A DNA stretch of 6,473 nucleotides, from NCBI GenBank assembly GCA_046092445.1, contig JBJTDR010000009.1, positions 1 to 6,473 of the forward strand. Reading direction: 5' to 3'. Position numbers and translations under genes: made by a program. The DNA comes from CAIUPE01 sp046092445. GTDB lineage: Bacteria; Pseudomonadota; Alphaproteobacteria; Rhizobiales; Beijerinckiaceae. Positions 1-6,280 of this stretch are shown one piece after another; within the stretch, counting starts at the first letter, position 1, and every line of letters begins with the position of its first letter. The notes below the pieces were generated by a model. That model searched no databases. It was given only the letters and a program-made list of their open reading frames with translations, and was not told the origin of the DNA.

Positions 1-210
1 AAGTGCACCAATCTGCTGGTCGCCACCCATCGGGCCGCTTTTCATGCGGGTGATGCTCAATTCCGGGCAGCGCTCAAGAACCCGGCCGCCTGTTGTGCCC
101 GTTGCAACGATGTCACATTGCGCGAGCGGCAGGCGGTGCCGCTCTGCCCACTCCACCATCTGGTTTTTCATCTGGTCATGCGCGATTAGCGCCAGCCTGA
201 ATCGGGCCAT
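1..210 (-). CDS. mgsA: Methylglyoxal synthase, N-terminal 70 residues (cut by the left window edge)
   Basis: Converts dihydroxyacetone phosphate to methylglyoxal and inorganic phosphate in the cytoplasm, a bypass of lower glycolysis. Reading the minus strand from the ATG at 210-208 gives a protein starting MARFRLALIAHD. It matches the family in order: the LALIAHD strand with His11 (position of E. coli His19), the phosphate-binding ATGTTGG loop at residues 36-42, and SGPMGGDQQIGAL at 58-70 with Asp64, the counterpart of catalytic E. coli Asp71. The frame stays open to position 1, so the C-terminal half, including the second active-site histidine/aspartate region, lies outside the window. A strong Shine-Dalgarno GAGGAGAG (227-220) sits 9 nt before the ATG and supports this start. 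The N-terminus is several residues shorter than in E. coli. The gene is divergent from the nucleoside operon and shares its 259-bp upstream region. Identification is firm; the family motifs are unmistakable. Confidence 0.95.
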   Translation of the reverse strand, partial: MARFRLALIAHDQMKNQMVEWAERHRLPLAQCDIVATGTTGGRVLERCPELSITRMKSGPMGGDQQIGAL

Positions 211-240
211 GTTCGGTCACTCTCCTCGGATGCGTCGGCG

Positions 241-285
241 TATGATCATAATGGATCATGCGGCTATTAAAAGTAGCATCATAAT
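241..285. repeat. Cluster of ATCAT-type repeats next to mgsA
   Basis: The 8-bp word ATCATAAT occurs at 245-252 and again at 278-285, 33 bp apart. GATCAT occurs at 244-249 and 254-259, exactly 10 bp apart. The first copy lies in the perfect palindrome TATGATCATA (241-250). Spacings near one and three helical turns are what repeated protein-binding half-sites would show, but the stretch is AT-rich and short words recur easily. It may equally hold an mgsA promoter -10 (TATGAT on either strand). Confidence 0.35.
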
Positions 286-361
286 CGGCTTATGCTGCCG
301 AATAAACCAATTCGCTTCTGTCATAAATTTCATCTGAATCCATCCGATAATCTGCTTCACC

Positions 362-369
362 TGACGTCA
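362..369. promoter_or_regulatory. 8-bp perfect palindrome TGACGTCA
   Basis: TGACGTCA is a perfect palindrome about 100 bp upstream of the binding-protein start and 14 bp before the TTGACA hexamer. Related TGAC/GTCA half-words recur downstream at 384-388 (TGACA) and 417-421 (TGTCA). An 8-bp palindrome can arise by chance, so it is a candidate operator half only. No regulator is encoded in the window. Confidence 0.25.
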
Positions 370-382
370 AACCCGTGCGATG

Positions 383-388
383 TTGACA
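383..388 (+). promoter_or_regulatory. Possible -35 element TTGACA of the nucleoside operon
   Basis: The hexamer matches the sigma-70 -35 consensus exactly and lies 81 nt before the binding-protein start codon. The expected -10 position (about 405-412) reads as GC-rich sequence inside the inverted repeat, so the promoter would be weak or need an activator. Alternatively, the hexamer is fortuitous. Confidence 0.3.
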
Positions 389-419
389 ACAGGGAAGGCC
401 GTTAACGGCCTCGCTCTGT
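389..419 (+). promoter_or_regulatory. Nested inverted repeat / leader stem-loop upstream of the nucleoside operon
   Basis: The core AGGCCGTTAACGGCCT (396-411) is a perfect 16-bp palindrome. As RNA it forms a 6-bp GC-rich stem closed by a UUAA tetraloop. Outside a small 1x2 internal loop (A395 opposite C412-G413), a second stem of six pairs follows: 389-394 with 414-419, including one G-U pair. The whole is therefore an about 12-bp hairpin over 31 nt. No T-run follows, so it is not a standard terminator. It could be an operator for a dimeric repressor placed just downstream of TTGACA, or a structured 5' leader if transcription starts further upstream. The structure is read directly from the sequence; its role is inference. 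Confidence 0.55.
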
Positions 420-458
420 CACAGGGCTCTCGCGAAGGGGGTCCGATTGCTCATTTAT

Positions 459-463
459 GGGGG
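459..463 (+). promoter_or_regulatory. Ribosome binding site deciding the binding-protein start
   Basis: The purine run GGGGG ends 6 nt before the ATG at 470. It supports starting the protein at 470, directly at the signal peptide, rather than at the in-frame ATG at 380. The latter has no Shine-Dalgarno and would place the 16-bp palindrome inside the coding sequence. Confidence 0.5.
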
Positions 464-469
464 TTGCTC

Positions 470-1462
470 ATGCGCATTTTATCTCTCGGCCTGCTGCTCG
501 CTGGCGCAATGACCGTTGCGGCGCACGCCGAAACGATCAAGCCAGCCATCGTCTACGATCTTGGCGGAAAATTCGATAAATCATTCAATGAAGGCGTATT
601 CCGCGGCGCCGAACAGTTCCAGAAGTCCTCAGGCGTCGAGTTCCGCGACTTCGAAATCCAGAACGACGCCCAGCGCGAACAGGCGCTCCGCCGCTTCGCG
701 AAGGATGGCTTCTCACCGATTCTCGCCGTCGGCTTCAGCCAGGCTTCCGCGGTCGAGAAGGTTGCCAAGGAATTCCCGAAGACCAAATTCACGATCATCG
801 ACATGGTGGTTGATGCTCCGAACGTGCAGTCGGTCGGGTTCAAAGAGCAGGAAGGCTCCTTCCTCGTTGGTCTTCTGGCAGCAAAAGCCTCGAAGAGCGG
901 CAAGGTCGGGTTCGTTGGCGGCATGGATATTCCGCTGATCCGCCGTTTTGCCTGCGGCTATGTGCAGGGTGCCAAATTCGCCAATCCGAAGGCTGAAGTG
1001 CTCCAGAACATGACCGGCACAACAGGTGCGGCATGGAATGACCCGGTGAAGGGTGCGGAACTCACCAAGTCGCAGATCGACCGAGGTGTCGACGTTGTTT
1101 ATCACGCCGCTGGCGGCACCGGCGTCGGCGTTCTTCGTGCGGCGGCAGATGCAGGAAAGCTCGGCATCGGCGTCGATTCAAACCAGAACGGCATGCATCC
1201 CGGTAAGGTTCTCACCTCCATGCTGAAGCGCGTCGACAACGCCACCATCGCTTCCTTCCAAGCCGCGAAAGACGGCACATGGAAAGCCGGTATCAGCGTT
1301 CTCGGCCTCAAAGAGAACGGCGTCGGCTGGGCGCTGGATGACAACAACAAGGCGCTCATCACGGCGGACATGAAGTCTGCGGTTGATGCGGCTGCCGCGG
1401 ATATCTCCTCGGGCAAGATCATGGTCCACGACTACATGTCGGACAGCAAGTGCCCGGAATAA
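470..1462 (+). CDS. BMP-family periplasmic nucleoside-binding protein of an ABC importer
   Basis: Captures nucleosides in the periplasm and delivers them to the permeases encoded downstream. From the ATG at 470 it is 330 residues. It has a type I signal peptide (Arg2, hydrophobic core, cleavage after Ala18-His-Ala20) and no lipobox cysteine, so it is a soluble periplasmic protein rather than a lipoprotein like its Gram-positive and spirochaete relatives. Family marks are DLGGKFDKSFNEG (30-42), GFVGG followed by FACGY around Cys162, GVDSNQN with Asp236, and TSMLKRVDNA with Lys253. Asp and Lys at these positions contact the ribose/base in characterised PnrA/BMP proteins. The mature protein has only two cysteines, Cys162 and Cys328 (third from the C-terminus), which could form a disulfide. 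It is the first gene of the operon; the ATPase start overlaps its end. Substrate class is inferred from the family and from the adjacent cdd and phosphorylase genes. A longer form from ATG 380 is unlikely. Confidence 0.93.
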   Translation: MRILSLGLLLAGAMTVAAHAETIKPAIVYDLGGKFDKSFNEGVFRGAEQFQKSSGVEFRDFEIQNDAQREQALRRFAKDGFSPILAVGFSQASAVEKVAKEFPKTKFTIIDMVVDAPNVQSVGFKEQEGSFLVGLLAAKASKSGKVGFVGGMDIPLIRRFACGYVQGAKFANPKAEVLQNMTGTTGAAWNDPVKGAELTKSQIDRGVDVVYHAAGGTGVGVLRAAADAGKLGIGVDSNQNGMHPGKVLTSMLKRVDNATIASFQAAKDGTWKAGISVLGLKENGVGWALDDNNKALITADMKSAVDAAAADISSGKIMVHDYMSDSKCPE

Positions 1463-3003
1463 AACCTGAATTGGCGGGACAAGCTCCCGCCATCTCCCTG
1501 TCGGGTATCGACAAACGCTTCGGTGAGGTTCACGCCAACAAGGATGTGAACCTCACGGTTGCGCGCGGCTCCGTGCACGGAATTGTCGGCGAAAACGGTG
1601 CCGGCAAATCGACGCTAATGTCGATCCTGTACGGCTTCTACGAGGCTGATCGCGGCGAAATCCGGATCAACGGCAATTTGGTGCGGATCCGCTCGCCGAA
1701 AGAGGCAATTGCCAACGGAATTGGCATGGTGCACCAGCATTTCATGCTGGTGGAGCCGCTCAGCGTCATCGACAATGTCATGCTGGGCGCCGAAGGTGGT
1801 GCGATGCTCGCCAAAGGCGAAGCGAAAATGCGTGCGGCACTGGCAAAACTCTCTGCCGACTATGGTCTGGCTATTAATCCCGATGCAATTGTTGGCGAAT
1901 TGCCCGTTGGCCTGCAACAGCGCGTCGAGATTCTGAAAGCGCTTGTGCGTGGTGCCGAAATCCTGATCCTCGATGAACCAACGGCCGTCTTGACACCCGA
2001 CGAAGCTGAGCAGCTTTTCGCCCTGCTTCATGCGCTTGCTGGCCAAGGCAAAACAATCGTTCTGATCACCCATAAACTGCATGAAATCATGGCTGTAACC
2101 GATCATGTCTCCGTCATGCGACGCGGCGAGATGGTGGCGACGCTTGAAACCGCCGCGACGTCCCCCGCCGAACTCGCCGACCGCATGGTTGGTCGCCATG
2201 TCCTGCTCGATGTCAGCAAAGGCCCCGCCCATCCGGGTGCAGTCCGCCTGACTGTTGAGCACCTCGTTATCCGCGATGCTCATGGCTCGCTGAAGGTCAA
2301 AAACATCAATTTTTCGCTTCGCGCCGGTGAAATTCTCGGCCTTGCAGGCGTCGCCGGTAACGGCCAGAGCGAACTGCTCGAAGCGCTCGCCGGCATCATC
2401 CAACCCACTTTGGGCCGTATTCTTCTCGATGGCGATGATCTCGCGCTTACGGCCCCCACACCCGCCGATCGACGTACCCACGGCGTGCTGCATATCCCGG
2501 AAGACCGGCAGCGTATGGGGCTTGTGTCAGCCTTCAGCGCCGCGGAGAGCATGATTTTGGGGTTCCAGTCCGAGGTTGCTTTCGGTTCAGGCCCGATGCT
2601 CTCGACCGAAGCCGTCCGTGCGCACACAGAAACCCAGATGGAAGCCTATGACATCCGCCCGCGCGATCCCTCGTTGAAAACCTCCAAATTTTCCGGCGGC
2701 AACCAGCAAAAGATGGTGCTCGCCCGCGAGATCGAACATCACCCGAAAGTTCTTCTCGTCGGCCAACCGACGCGCGGCGTCGATGTCGGTGCCATCGAAT
2801 TCATCCATAAACGCCTCGTAGCCTTGCGCGATGCCGGCGTCGCCATCCTCCTTGTCTCTGTCGAGCTTGATGAGATCATGTCTCTCTCTGACCGCATCAT
2901 TGTCATGTGCGGCGGCGTGATTACCGGCGAGCGCACGCCCGAAACAACGAATGACCGTGACCTCGGTCTCTTGATGGCAGGCGTCACGGAGCGCGCCGCA
3001 TGA
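1450..3003 (+). CDS. Double-domain ABC ATPase of the nucleoside importer
   Basis: Cytoplasmic ATPase that powers the importer. It is 517 residues from GTG 1450, two fused nucleotide-binding domains as in RbsA/MglA and the YufO/NupA group. Domain 1 is canonical: Walker A GENGAGKST (47-55, Lys53), Q-loop region MVHQHFMLVEP, signature-like LPVGLQQRVEI, Walker B ILILDEPTAVL (Asp175, Glu176) and H-loop ITHKL. Domain 2 is degenerate: GVAGNGQS (300-307) replaces Walker A and lacks the lysine, GQP (438-440) replaces the Asp-Glu of Walker B, and Ser470 replaces the switch histidine. Its signature FSGGNQQK (414-421) is intact. One asymmetric active site is normal for this family. There is no ATG start. 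GTG 1450 overlaps the preceding gene by 13 nt, with GGA 6 nt upstream; TTG 1471 would give a start close to the usual family N-terminus (seven residues before the first beta strand). The stop overlaps the next ATG (ATGA). Confidence 0.94.
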   Translation: MPGIKPELAGQAPAISLSGIDKRFGEVHANKDVNLTVARGSVHGIVGENGAGKSTLMSILYGFYEADRGEIRINGNLVRIRSPKEAIANGIGMVHQHFMLVEPLSVIDNVMLGAEGGAMLAKGEAKMRAALAKLSADYGLAINPDAIVGELPVGLQQRVEILKALVRGAEILILDEPTAVLTPDEAEQLFALLHALAGQGKTIVLITHKLHEIMAVTDHVSVMRRGEMVATLETAATSPAELADRMVGRHVLLDVSKGPAHPGAVRLTVEHLVIRDAHGSLKVKNINFSLRAGEILGLAGVAGNGQSELLEALAGIIQPTLGRILLDGDDLALTAPTPADRRTHGVLHIPEDRQRMGLVSAFSAAESMILGFQSEVAFGSGPMLSTEAVRAHTETQMEAYDIRPRDPSLKTSKFSGGNQQKMVLAREIEHHPKVLLVGQPTRGVDVGAIEFIHKRLVALRDAGVAILLVSVELDEIMSLSDRIIVMCGGVITGERTPETTNDRDLGLLMAGVTERAA

Positions 3004-4103
3004 GTGCCCCCATCGAACTCCCCAAATGGGCCGACGTCAGCCTTGTTCCTCTACTCGCCGTCATCGTCGCGTTTCTGGTCGCAGGCCTCGTTGTGCTTGG
3101 CATTGGCGAAAGCCCGGTCCGGGCCAGCATACTTCTCGTTCAAGGCGCGCTCGGGTCCGGTGAGGGCATTGGCTACACCCTCTACTACGCCACAAATTTC
3201 ATCTTCACCGGGTTGGCTGTTGCTGTTGCCTTCCACGCAGGACTCTTCAATATAGGCGGCGAGGGGCAAGCAACGATGGGCGGGCTCGGCGCGGCGCTCA
3301 TCTGCTTGAAACTCGATTTCCTGCCTTGGTGGATCGTGCTGCCGCTCGCGATTATGGGTGCCATGGCCTTTGGCGCCGTCTGGGCCTTCATTCCTGGCTG
3401 GTTGCAGGTCAAACGCGGCAGTCATGTCGTCATCACGACGATCATGTTCAATTTTCTGGCGGCCACTCTGGTCGTGTATTTGCTGGTGAATGTCATCGGC
3501 AAACCAGGTTCCATGTCGCCCGAAACGCGTGTTTTCGAGGCTTCCGCCCATCTGCCCTATCTGCATGAGGCACTGGCCGCTTTCAGCATCACAATTCCGC
3601 AATCGCCGCTAAACCTCTCCTTCGTTATCGCGCTCGTCGCGTCCTTTCTTGTCTGGCTGCTCATCTGGCACACAAAACTAGGCTATGCGATCCGCACCGT
3701 CGGCCATAGCCCGTCCGCTGCCACCTATGCCGGCATTTCAATTGGCAAGATCACGATGATCACCATGGCCATTTCCGGCGCCCTTGCAGGACTGCTCGCC
3801 GTCAATGAAATTCTTGGTGTTCAGGGCCGTCTGTTGCTCGAATTCTCCAGCGGCTACGGCTTTATCGGCATTGCCGTTGCACTGATGGGCCGGGCCCACC
3901 CGCTCGGCATTATTCTGGCCGCTATTTTGTTCGGCATGCTCTATCAGGGCGGCACCGAGCTGTCCTTCGAAATGCCGCGCGTCACGCGGGACATGATTGT
4001 CGCCATTTCAGGTCTGGTGATCCTTTTCGCAGGCGCGCTCGATGGGCTCATCCGCCGCCCCATGGCTGGAGCCTTCGCGCGTCTCCTGAAAAACGAGGGG
4101 TGA
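3000..4103 (+). CDS. ABC transporter permease, first nucleoside permease (COG4603-like)
   Basis: Inner-membrane subunit that forms the translocation path together with the second permease. It is 367 residues and very hydrophobic, with an N-terminal membrane segment at about 13-36 and roughly nine to ten hydrophobic stretches. Family marks are GLFNIGGEGQ (81-90), the loop characteristic of BMP/ribose-type permeases, and the KRGSHVVITTIMFNF region (138-152), followed by a long periplasmic-type insert (about 165-200). The cytoplasmic loop HTKLGYAIRTVGHSPSAATYAGI fits the ATPase coupling (EAA-like) region of this family. The ATG overlaps the ATPase stop by 4 nt (ATGA), typical of translational coupling. 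Assignment to the family is confident; the exact membrane topology is estimated by eye. Confidence 0.93.
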   Translation: MSAPIELPKWADVSLVPLLAVIVAFLVAGLVVLGIGESPVRASILLVQGALGSGEGIGYTLYYATNFIFTGLAVAVAFHAGLFNIGGEGQATMGGLGAALICLKLDFLPWWIVLPLAIMGAMAFGAVWAFIPGWLQVKRGSHVVITTIMFNFLAATLVVYLLVNVIGKPGSMSPETRVFEASAHLPYLHEALAAFSITIPQSPLNLSFVIALVASFLVWLLIWHTKLGYAIRTVGHSPSAATYAGISIGKITMITMAISGALAGLLAVNEILGVQGRLLLEFSSGYGFIGIAVALMGRAHPLGIILAAILFGMLYQGGTELSFEMPRVTRDMIVAISGLVILFAGALDGLIRRPMAGAFARLLKNEG

Positions 4104-4107
4104 GGCG

Positions 4108-5079
4108 ATGGAAATCTACGCCACCCTGATTGCCATCACCGAGTCGGGCCTTCGCCTCAGCGTACCGCTGATCTTCGCCTGCCTTGCGGGCTTATGGTCG
4201 GAGCGTTCCGGCGTGGTCGATATCGGCCTTGAGGGCAAAATGCTCACCGCCGCTTTTGCCGCCGCCGCCGCCGCGAGCGCCACCAATAGCGCGGTCATCG
4301 GGTTGGCGGCAGGCATCATCGCCTCCGTCGGCTTTGCCCTCATCCATGGCTTCGCCGCCATCAGCCAGCGCGGTAACCAGATCGTCTCGGGCGTCGCGAT
4401 CAATATGCTTGCCGCAGGCCTCACCGCGCTCGTCGGCAATGCGTGGTTCGCGCAAGGCGGCCGAACGCCACCGCTTGAAGGAGATGCCCGTTTCCAGCCG
4501 CTCACTTGGCCGGGCGCGGAGAGCATCGATCAAATCCCCGTCATCGGCCCGCTTTACGCGCATATTCTCTCAGGCCATTCCGCCTTGGCCTATTGCGCGC
4601 TTATTGCCACCATTCTCAGCGGCTTCGTCTTGGCCCGCACACGTTTCGGCCTCCGCCTCCGCGCCGTTGGCGAGAACCCGGCGGCAGTGGATACCGCGGG
4701 CGTCTCGGTAACAAAGCTGCGCTATGCCGCGGTGATCATTGCAGGCGTGTTGTGCGGCTTTGGCGGGGCCTACTTGTCGCTCGGGCAGGCAGCAGGCTTC
4801 CTCACCAATATGACAGCGGGGAAAGGCTTCATCGCGTTGGCAGCACTGATTTTCGCCAAATGGCGCGCATGGCCGGCCTTTTGGACTTGCTTGCTTTTTG
4901 GTCTTCTCGACGCCGTAGCCATCAGATTGCAAGGCGTCGTTGTTCCGGGCATTGGCCAAATCCCCGTGCAAGCTATTCAGGCCTTGCCCTATCTCATGAC
5001 TGTTGTACTGCTCGCGGGCTTTATTGGCAAAGCCATTCCGCCCAAAGCCTCCGGCTTGCCTTACGTGAAAGAACGCTGA
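4108..5079 (+). CDS. ABC transporter permease, second nucleoside permease (COG1079-like)
   Basis: Second inner-membrane subunit of the importer, 323 residues with about eight to nine hydrophobic segments. The family hallmark GVVDIGLEGKML lies at 35-46, followed by an alanine-rich membrane segment (Ala51-56 encoded by five GCC codons and a GCG). Then come NQIVSGVAINMLAAG, and the loop TRFGLRLRAVGENPAAVDTAGVSV, which fits the ATPase-contacting region of this family. GLGQ-type glycine-rich segments and KGFIALAALIFAKW match relatives. It starts 4 nt after the first permease, with a good Shine-Dalgarno GAGGGG (4095-4100) 7 nt before the ATG inside the preceding coding end. Its stop overlaps the cdd start as TGATG. 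Family assignment is firm; the substrate (nucleosides) is inferred from the operon. Confidence 0.93.
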   Translation: MEIYATLIAITESGLRLSVPLIFACLAGLWSERSGVVDIGLEGKMLTAAFAAAAAASATNSAVIGLAAGIIASVGFALIHGFAAISQRGNQIVSGVAINMLAAGLTALVGNAWFAQGGRTPPLEGDARFQPLTWPGAESIDQIPVIGPLYAHILSGHSALAYCALIATILSGFVLARTRFGLRLRAVGENPAAVDTAGVSVTKLRYAAVIIAGVLCGFGGAYLSLGQAAGFLTNMTAGKGFIALAALIFAKWRAWPAFWTCLLFGLLDAVAIRLQGVVVPGIGQIPVQAIQALPYLMTVVLLAGFIGKAIPPKASGLPYVKER

Positions 5080-5483
5080 TGAATGATGCCCTGAAAGCCC
5101 TCTTTGACGTCGCCGACAGCGCCGCCAAACAGGCCTATGCACCCTATTCGAAATTCTCCGTCGGTGCCGCCATCCGCACGCCATCGGGCGGCATTATCAG
5201 CGGCTGCAATGTCGAGAACGCTGCCTATCCCGCAGGCACCTGCGCCGAAGCGGGCGCGATTGCCGCCATGGTCGCCGCGGGGGAAACCCGCATCACCGAG
5301 ATCGCGATTGTCGGCCTGAAAAGCAACCCGTGTTACCCCTGCGGCGCGTGTCGCCAGCGTATCTTCGAATTTTCCGACGCCGCCACCCGCGTTCATCTCC
5401 GCGATGGGGCAAATGGCGAAGCCATCACGCATTCGATTGACGCGCTATTGCCGCACGCTTTCGGCCCGAGAGATTTAGCATGA
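5079..5483 (+). CDS. cdd: Cytidine deaminase, short homotetrameric type
   Basis: Hydrolytic deamination of cytidine and deoxycytidine to uridine and deoxyuridine in the cytoplasm. It has 134 residues, the normal length of the small tetrameric class. Visible marks: FSVGAAI substrate-site strand, CNVENAAYPAG, CAE at 55-57 (zinc ligand Cys55 and proton-shuttling Glu57), and PCGACRQ with zinc ligands Cys88 and Cys91. Cys85 precedes these, giving C-x2-C-x2-C. The position after CAE is AGA rather than the RTA common in human and Bacillus enzymes. The start is the ATG at 5079, overlapping the permease stop by one base (TGATG). The same reading frame is open far upstream through the permease gene, but that part is an out-of-frame shadow, not a fusion. 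The punA start overlaps its stop as ATGA. In the operon it processes imported cytidine. Confidence 0.95.
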   Translation: MNDALKALFDVADSAAKQAYAPYSKFSVGAAIRTPSGGIISGCNVENAAYPAGTCAEAGAIAAMVAAGETRITEIAIVGLKSNPCYPCGACRQRIFEFSDAATRVHLRDGANGEAITHSIDALLPHAFGPRDLA

Positions 5484-6280
5484 TCAACCTTGTTCCCGAA
5501 GCCATTGCCAGCCTGAAAGAATGGGGCATTGAAGGCCCGTTCGAGTATGGCCTTGTCTTGGGCACCGGTCTTGGTCCGGTCGCTGAACTCATCGAAAATC
5601 CCGTCATCGTTCCCTATGCCCAACTCCCCGGGTTCCCGAAAGGTCAGATCTCGGGTCATTCCGCGCGCGTTGTCGCAGGCCGGATTGGCAAATCCCGCGT
5701 CTTCGCCATGCAGGGCCGCGCGCATTATTACGAGCATGGTGACGCTGCGATCATGCGCACGCCCGTCGAGACCATGGCGGCGCTCGGCATCAAAAATCTG
5801 ATCCTCACCAATGCGGCGGGGTCTCTGCTCGAAGACGTGCCCCCCGGCGCACTCGCGCTCATCGGCGACCACATAAACCTGTCAGGTGTTAATCCACTGA
5901 TTGGCCTCACCGACGACAGCCGATTTGTGCCGATGGTTGATGCCTATGATCCTGACATGCGTCAGGCCTTAAGAGCCGCCGCCGCCAAAGCCGGTATTCC
6001 TCTTCCCGAAGGCATCTATCACTGGTTCCCCGGCCCGAGCTTCGAAACCCCTGCCGAAATCCGCGCTTCGAAACTGCTTGGTGCCACATTGGTCGGCATG
6101 TCGACCGTACCCGAAGTGATCCTCGCCCGCCGCATCGGCTTGTGCGTCGCCGGAATTTCCATGGTCACCAATTACGGCGCAGGCCTCTTCGGCGGCGCAC
6201 CCTCCCACGCCGAGACAAAGAGCGTTGCAGCAGAAGCGGGTGAAAAGATGAAGGCTTTACTGGGTGTTTTTTTCCGGTGA
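5480..6280 (+). CDS. punA: Purine nucleoside phosphorylase, trimeric PNP/MTAP family
   Basis: Reversible phosphorolysis of purine (deoxy)nucleosides to free base and (deoxy)ribose-1-phosphate in the cytoplasm. It is 266 residues, close to the family norm. In order: phosphate loop GTGLG (28-32), QGRAHYYEH (78-86) with His82 and Glu85 matching human His86 and Glu89, LTNAAGSL, DHINLSGVNPL, PGPSFETPAEI with base-binding Glu189 (human Glu201), GMSTVPEV, and MVTNYGAGL with Asn231 (human Asn243). The Glu/Asn pair favours 6-oxopurine nucleosides (inosine, guanosine), and STVPE favours PNP over methylthioadenosine phosphorylase. It starts with ATGA, overlapping the cdd stop. The 3' end contains a run of seven T (6267-6273) encoding part of Val-Phe-Phe. 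The last 24 nt overlap the convergent SDR gene. It is the last gene of the operon. Confidence 0.95.
   Translation: MINLVPEAIASLKEWGIEGPFEYGLVLGTGLGPVAELIENPVIVPYAQLPGFPKGQISGHSARVVAGRIGKSRVFAMQGRAHYYEHGDAAIMRTPVETMAALGIKNLILTNAAGSLLEDVPPGALALIGDHINLSGVNPLIGLTDDSRFVPMVDAYDPDMRQALRAAAAKAGIPLPEGIYHWFPGPSFETPAEIRASKLLGATLVGMSTVPEVILARRIGLCVAGISMVTNYGAGLFGGAPSHAETKSVAAEAGEKMKALLGVFFR

Larger units (their letters stand above)
211..469. promoter_or_regulatory. Divergent intergenic control region between mgsA and the nucleoside operon
   Basis: This is the only non-coding space of any size here and must carry the promoters of both flanking transcription units. The mgsA-proximal part (about 240-350) is clearly richer in A+T than the genes. 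A possible plus-strand promoter is TTAAAA (267-272), an 18-nt spacer and TATGCT (291-296), but both boxes fit poorly. On the minus strand, TATGAT within 241-246 could serve as a -10 for mgsA, without a convincing -35. TTGACA at 383-388 is a perfect -35 consensus, but no good -10 follows at 16-18 bp because the palindrome occupies that place. One GANTC site (GAATC, 336-340), the motif methylated by CcrM in many alphaproteobacteria, is present. No small ORF with a credible ribosome site and no recognisable riboswitch was seen. That a regulatory region exists is sure; the individual promoter boxes are guesses. Confidence 0.6.

Noticed and set aside
44..337. A plus-strand frame across mgsA and the intergenic region
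   Set aside because: Most of it is the antisense of conserved MgsA codons; the translation is low-complexity Arg/Ser/Met-rich with no family resemblance.
380..469. A 30-residue N-terminal extension of the binding protein from ATG 380
   Set aside because: It precedes a perfect signal peptide starting at 470, has no ribosome site, would contain the control-region palindrome, and has an odd composition for an exported protein.
1615..2493. A 292-codon open frame on the minus strand inside the ATPase gene
   Set aside because: It is antisense to strongly conserved ATPase domain code, with no recognisable motif and no ribosome site assessed as convincing; a typical shadow in GC-rich DNA.
3051..3602. 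A 183-codon minus-strand frame inside the first permease gene
   Set aside because: It is complementary to hydrophobic permease codons, giving the charged Arg/Asp/Glu/Gln-rich pattern expected of a shadow frame.
4258..4275. GCC trinucleotide microsatellite in the second permease
   Set aside because: Five GCC plus one GCG encode an alanine-rich membrane segment; such runs are common in GC-rich permease genes and give no sign of a regulatory repeat.
4506..5078. A long in-frame extension upstream of cdd that looks like a fusion protein
   Set aside because: It is an out-of-frame reading of the second permease gene, rich in Arg/His/Ser/Pro; cdd has its own coupled ATG at 5079 and normal family length from there.
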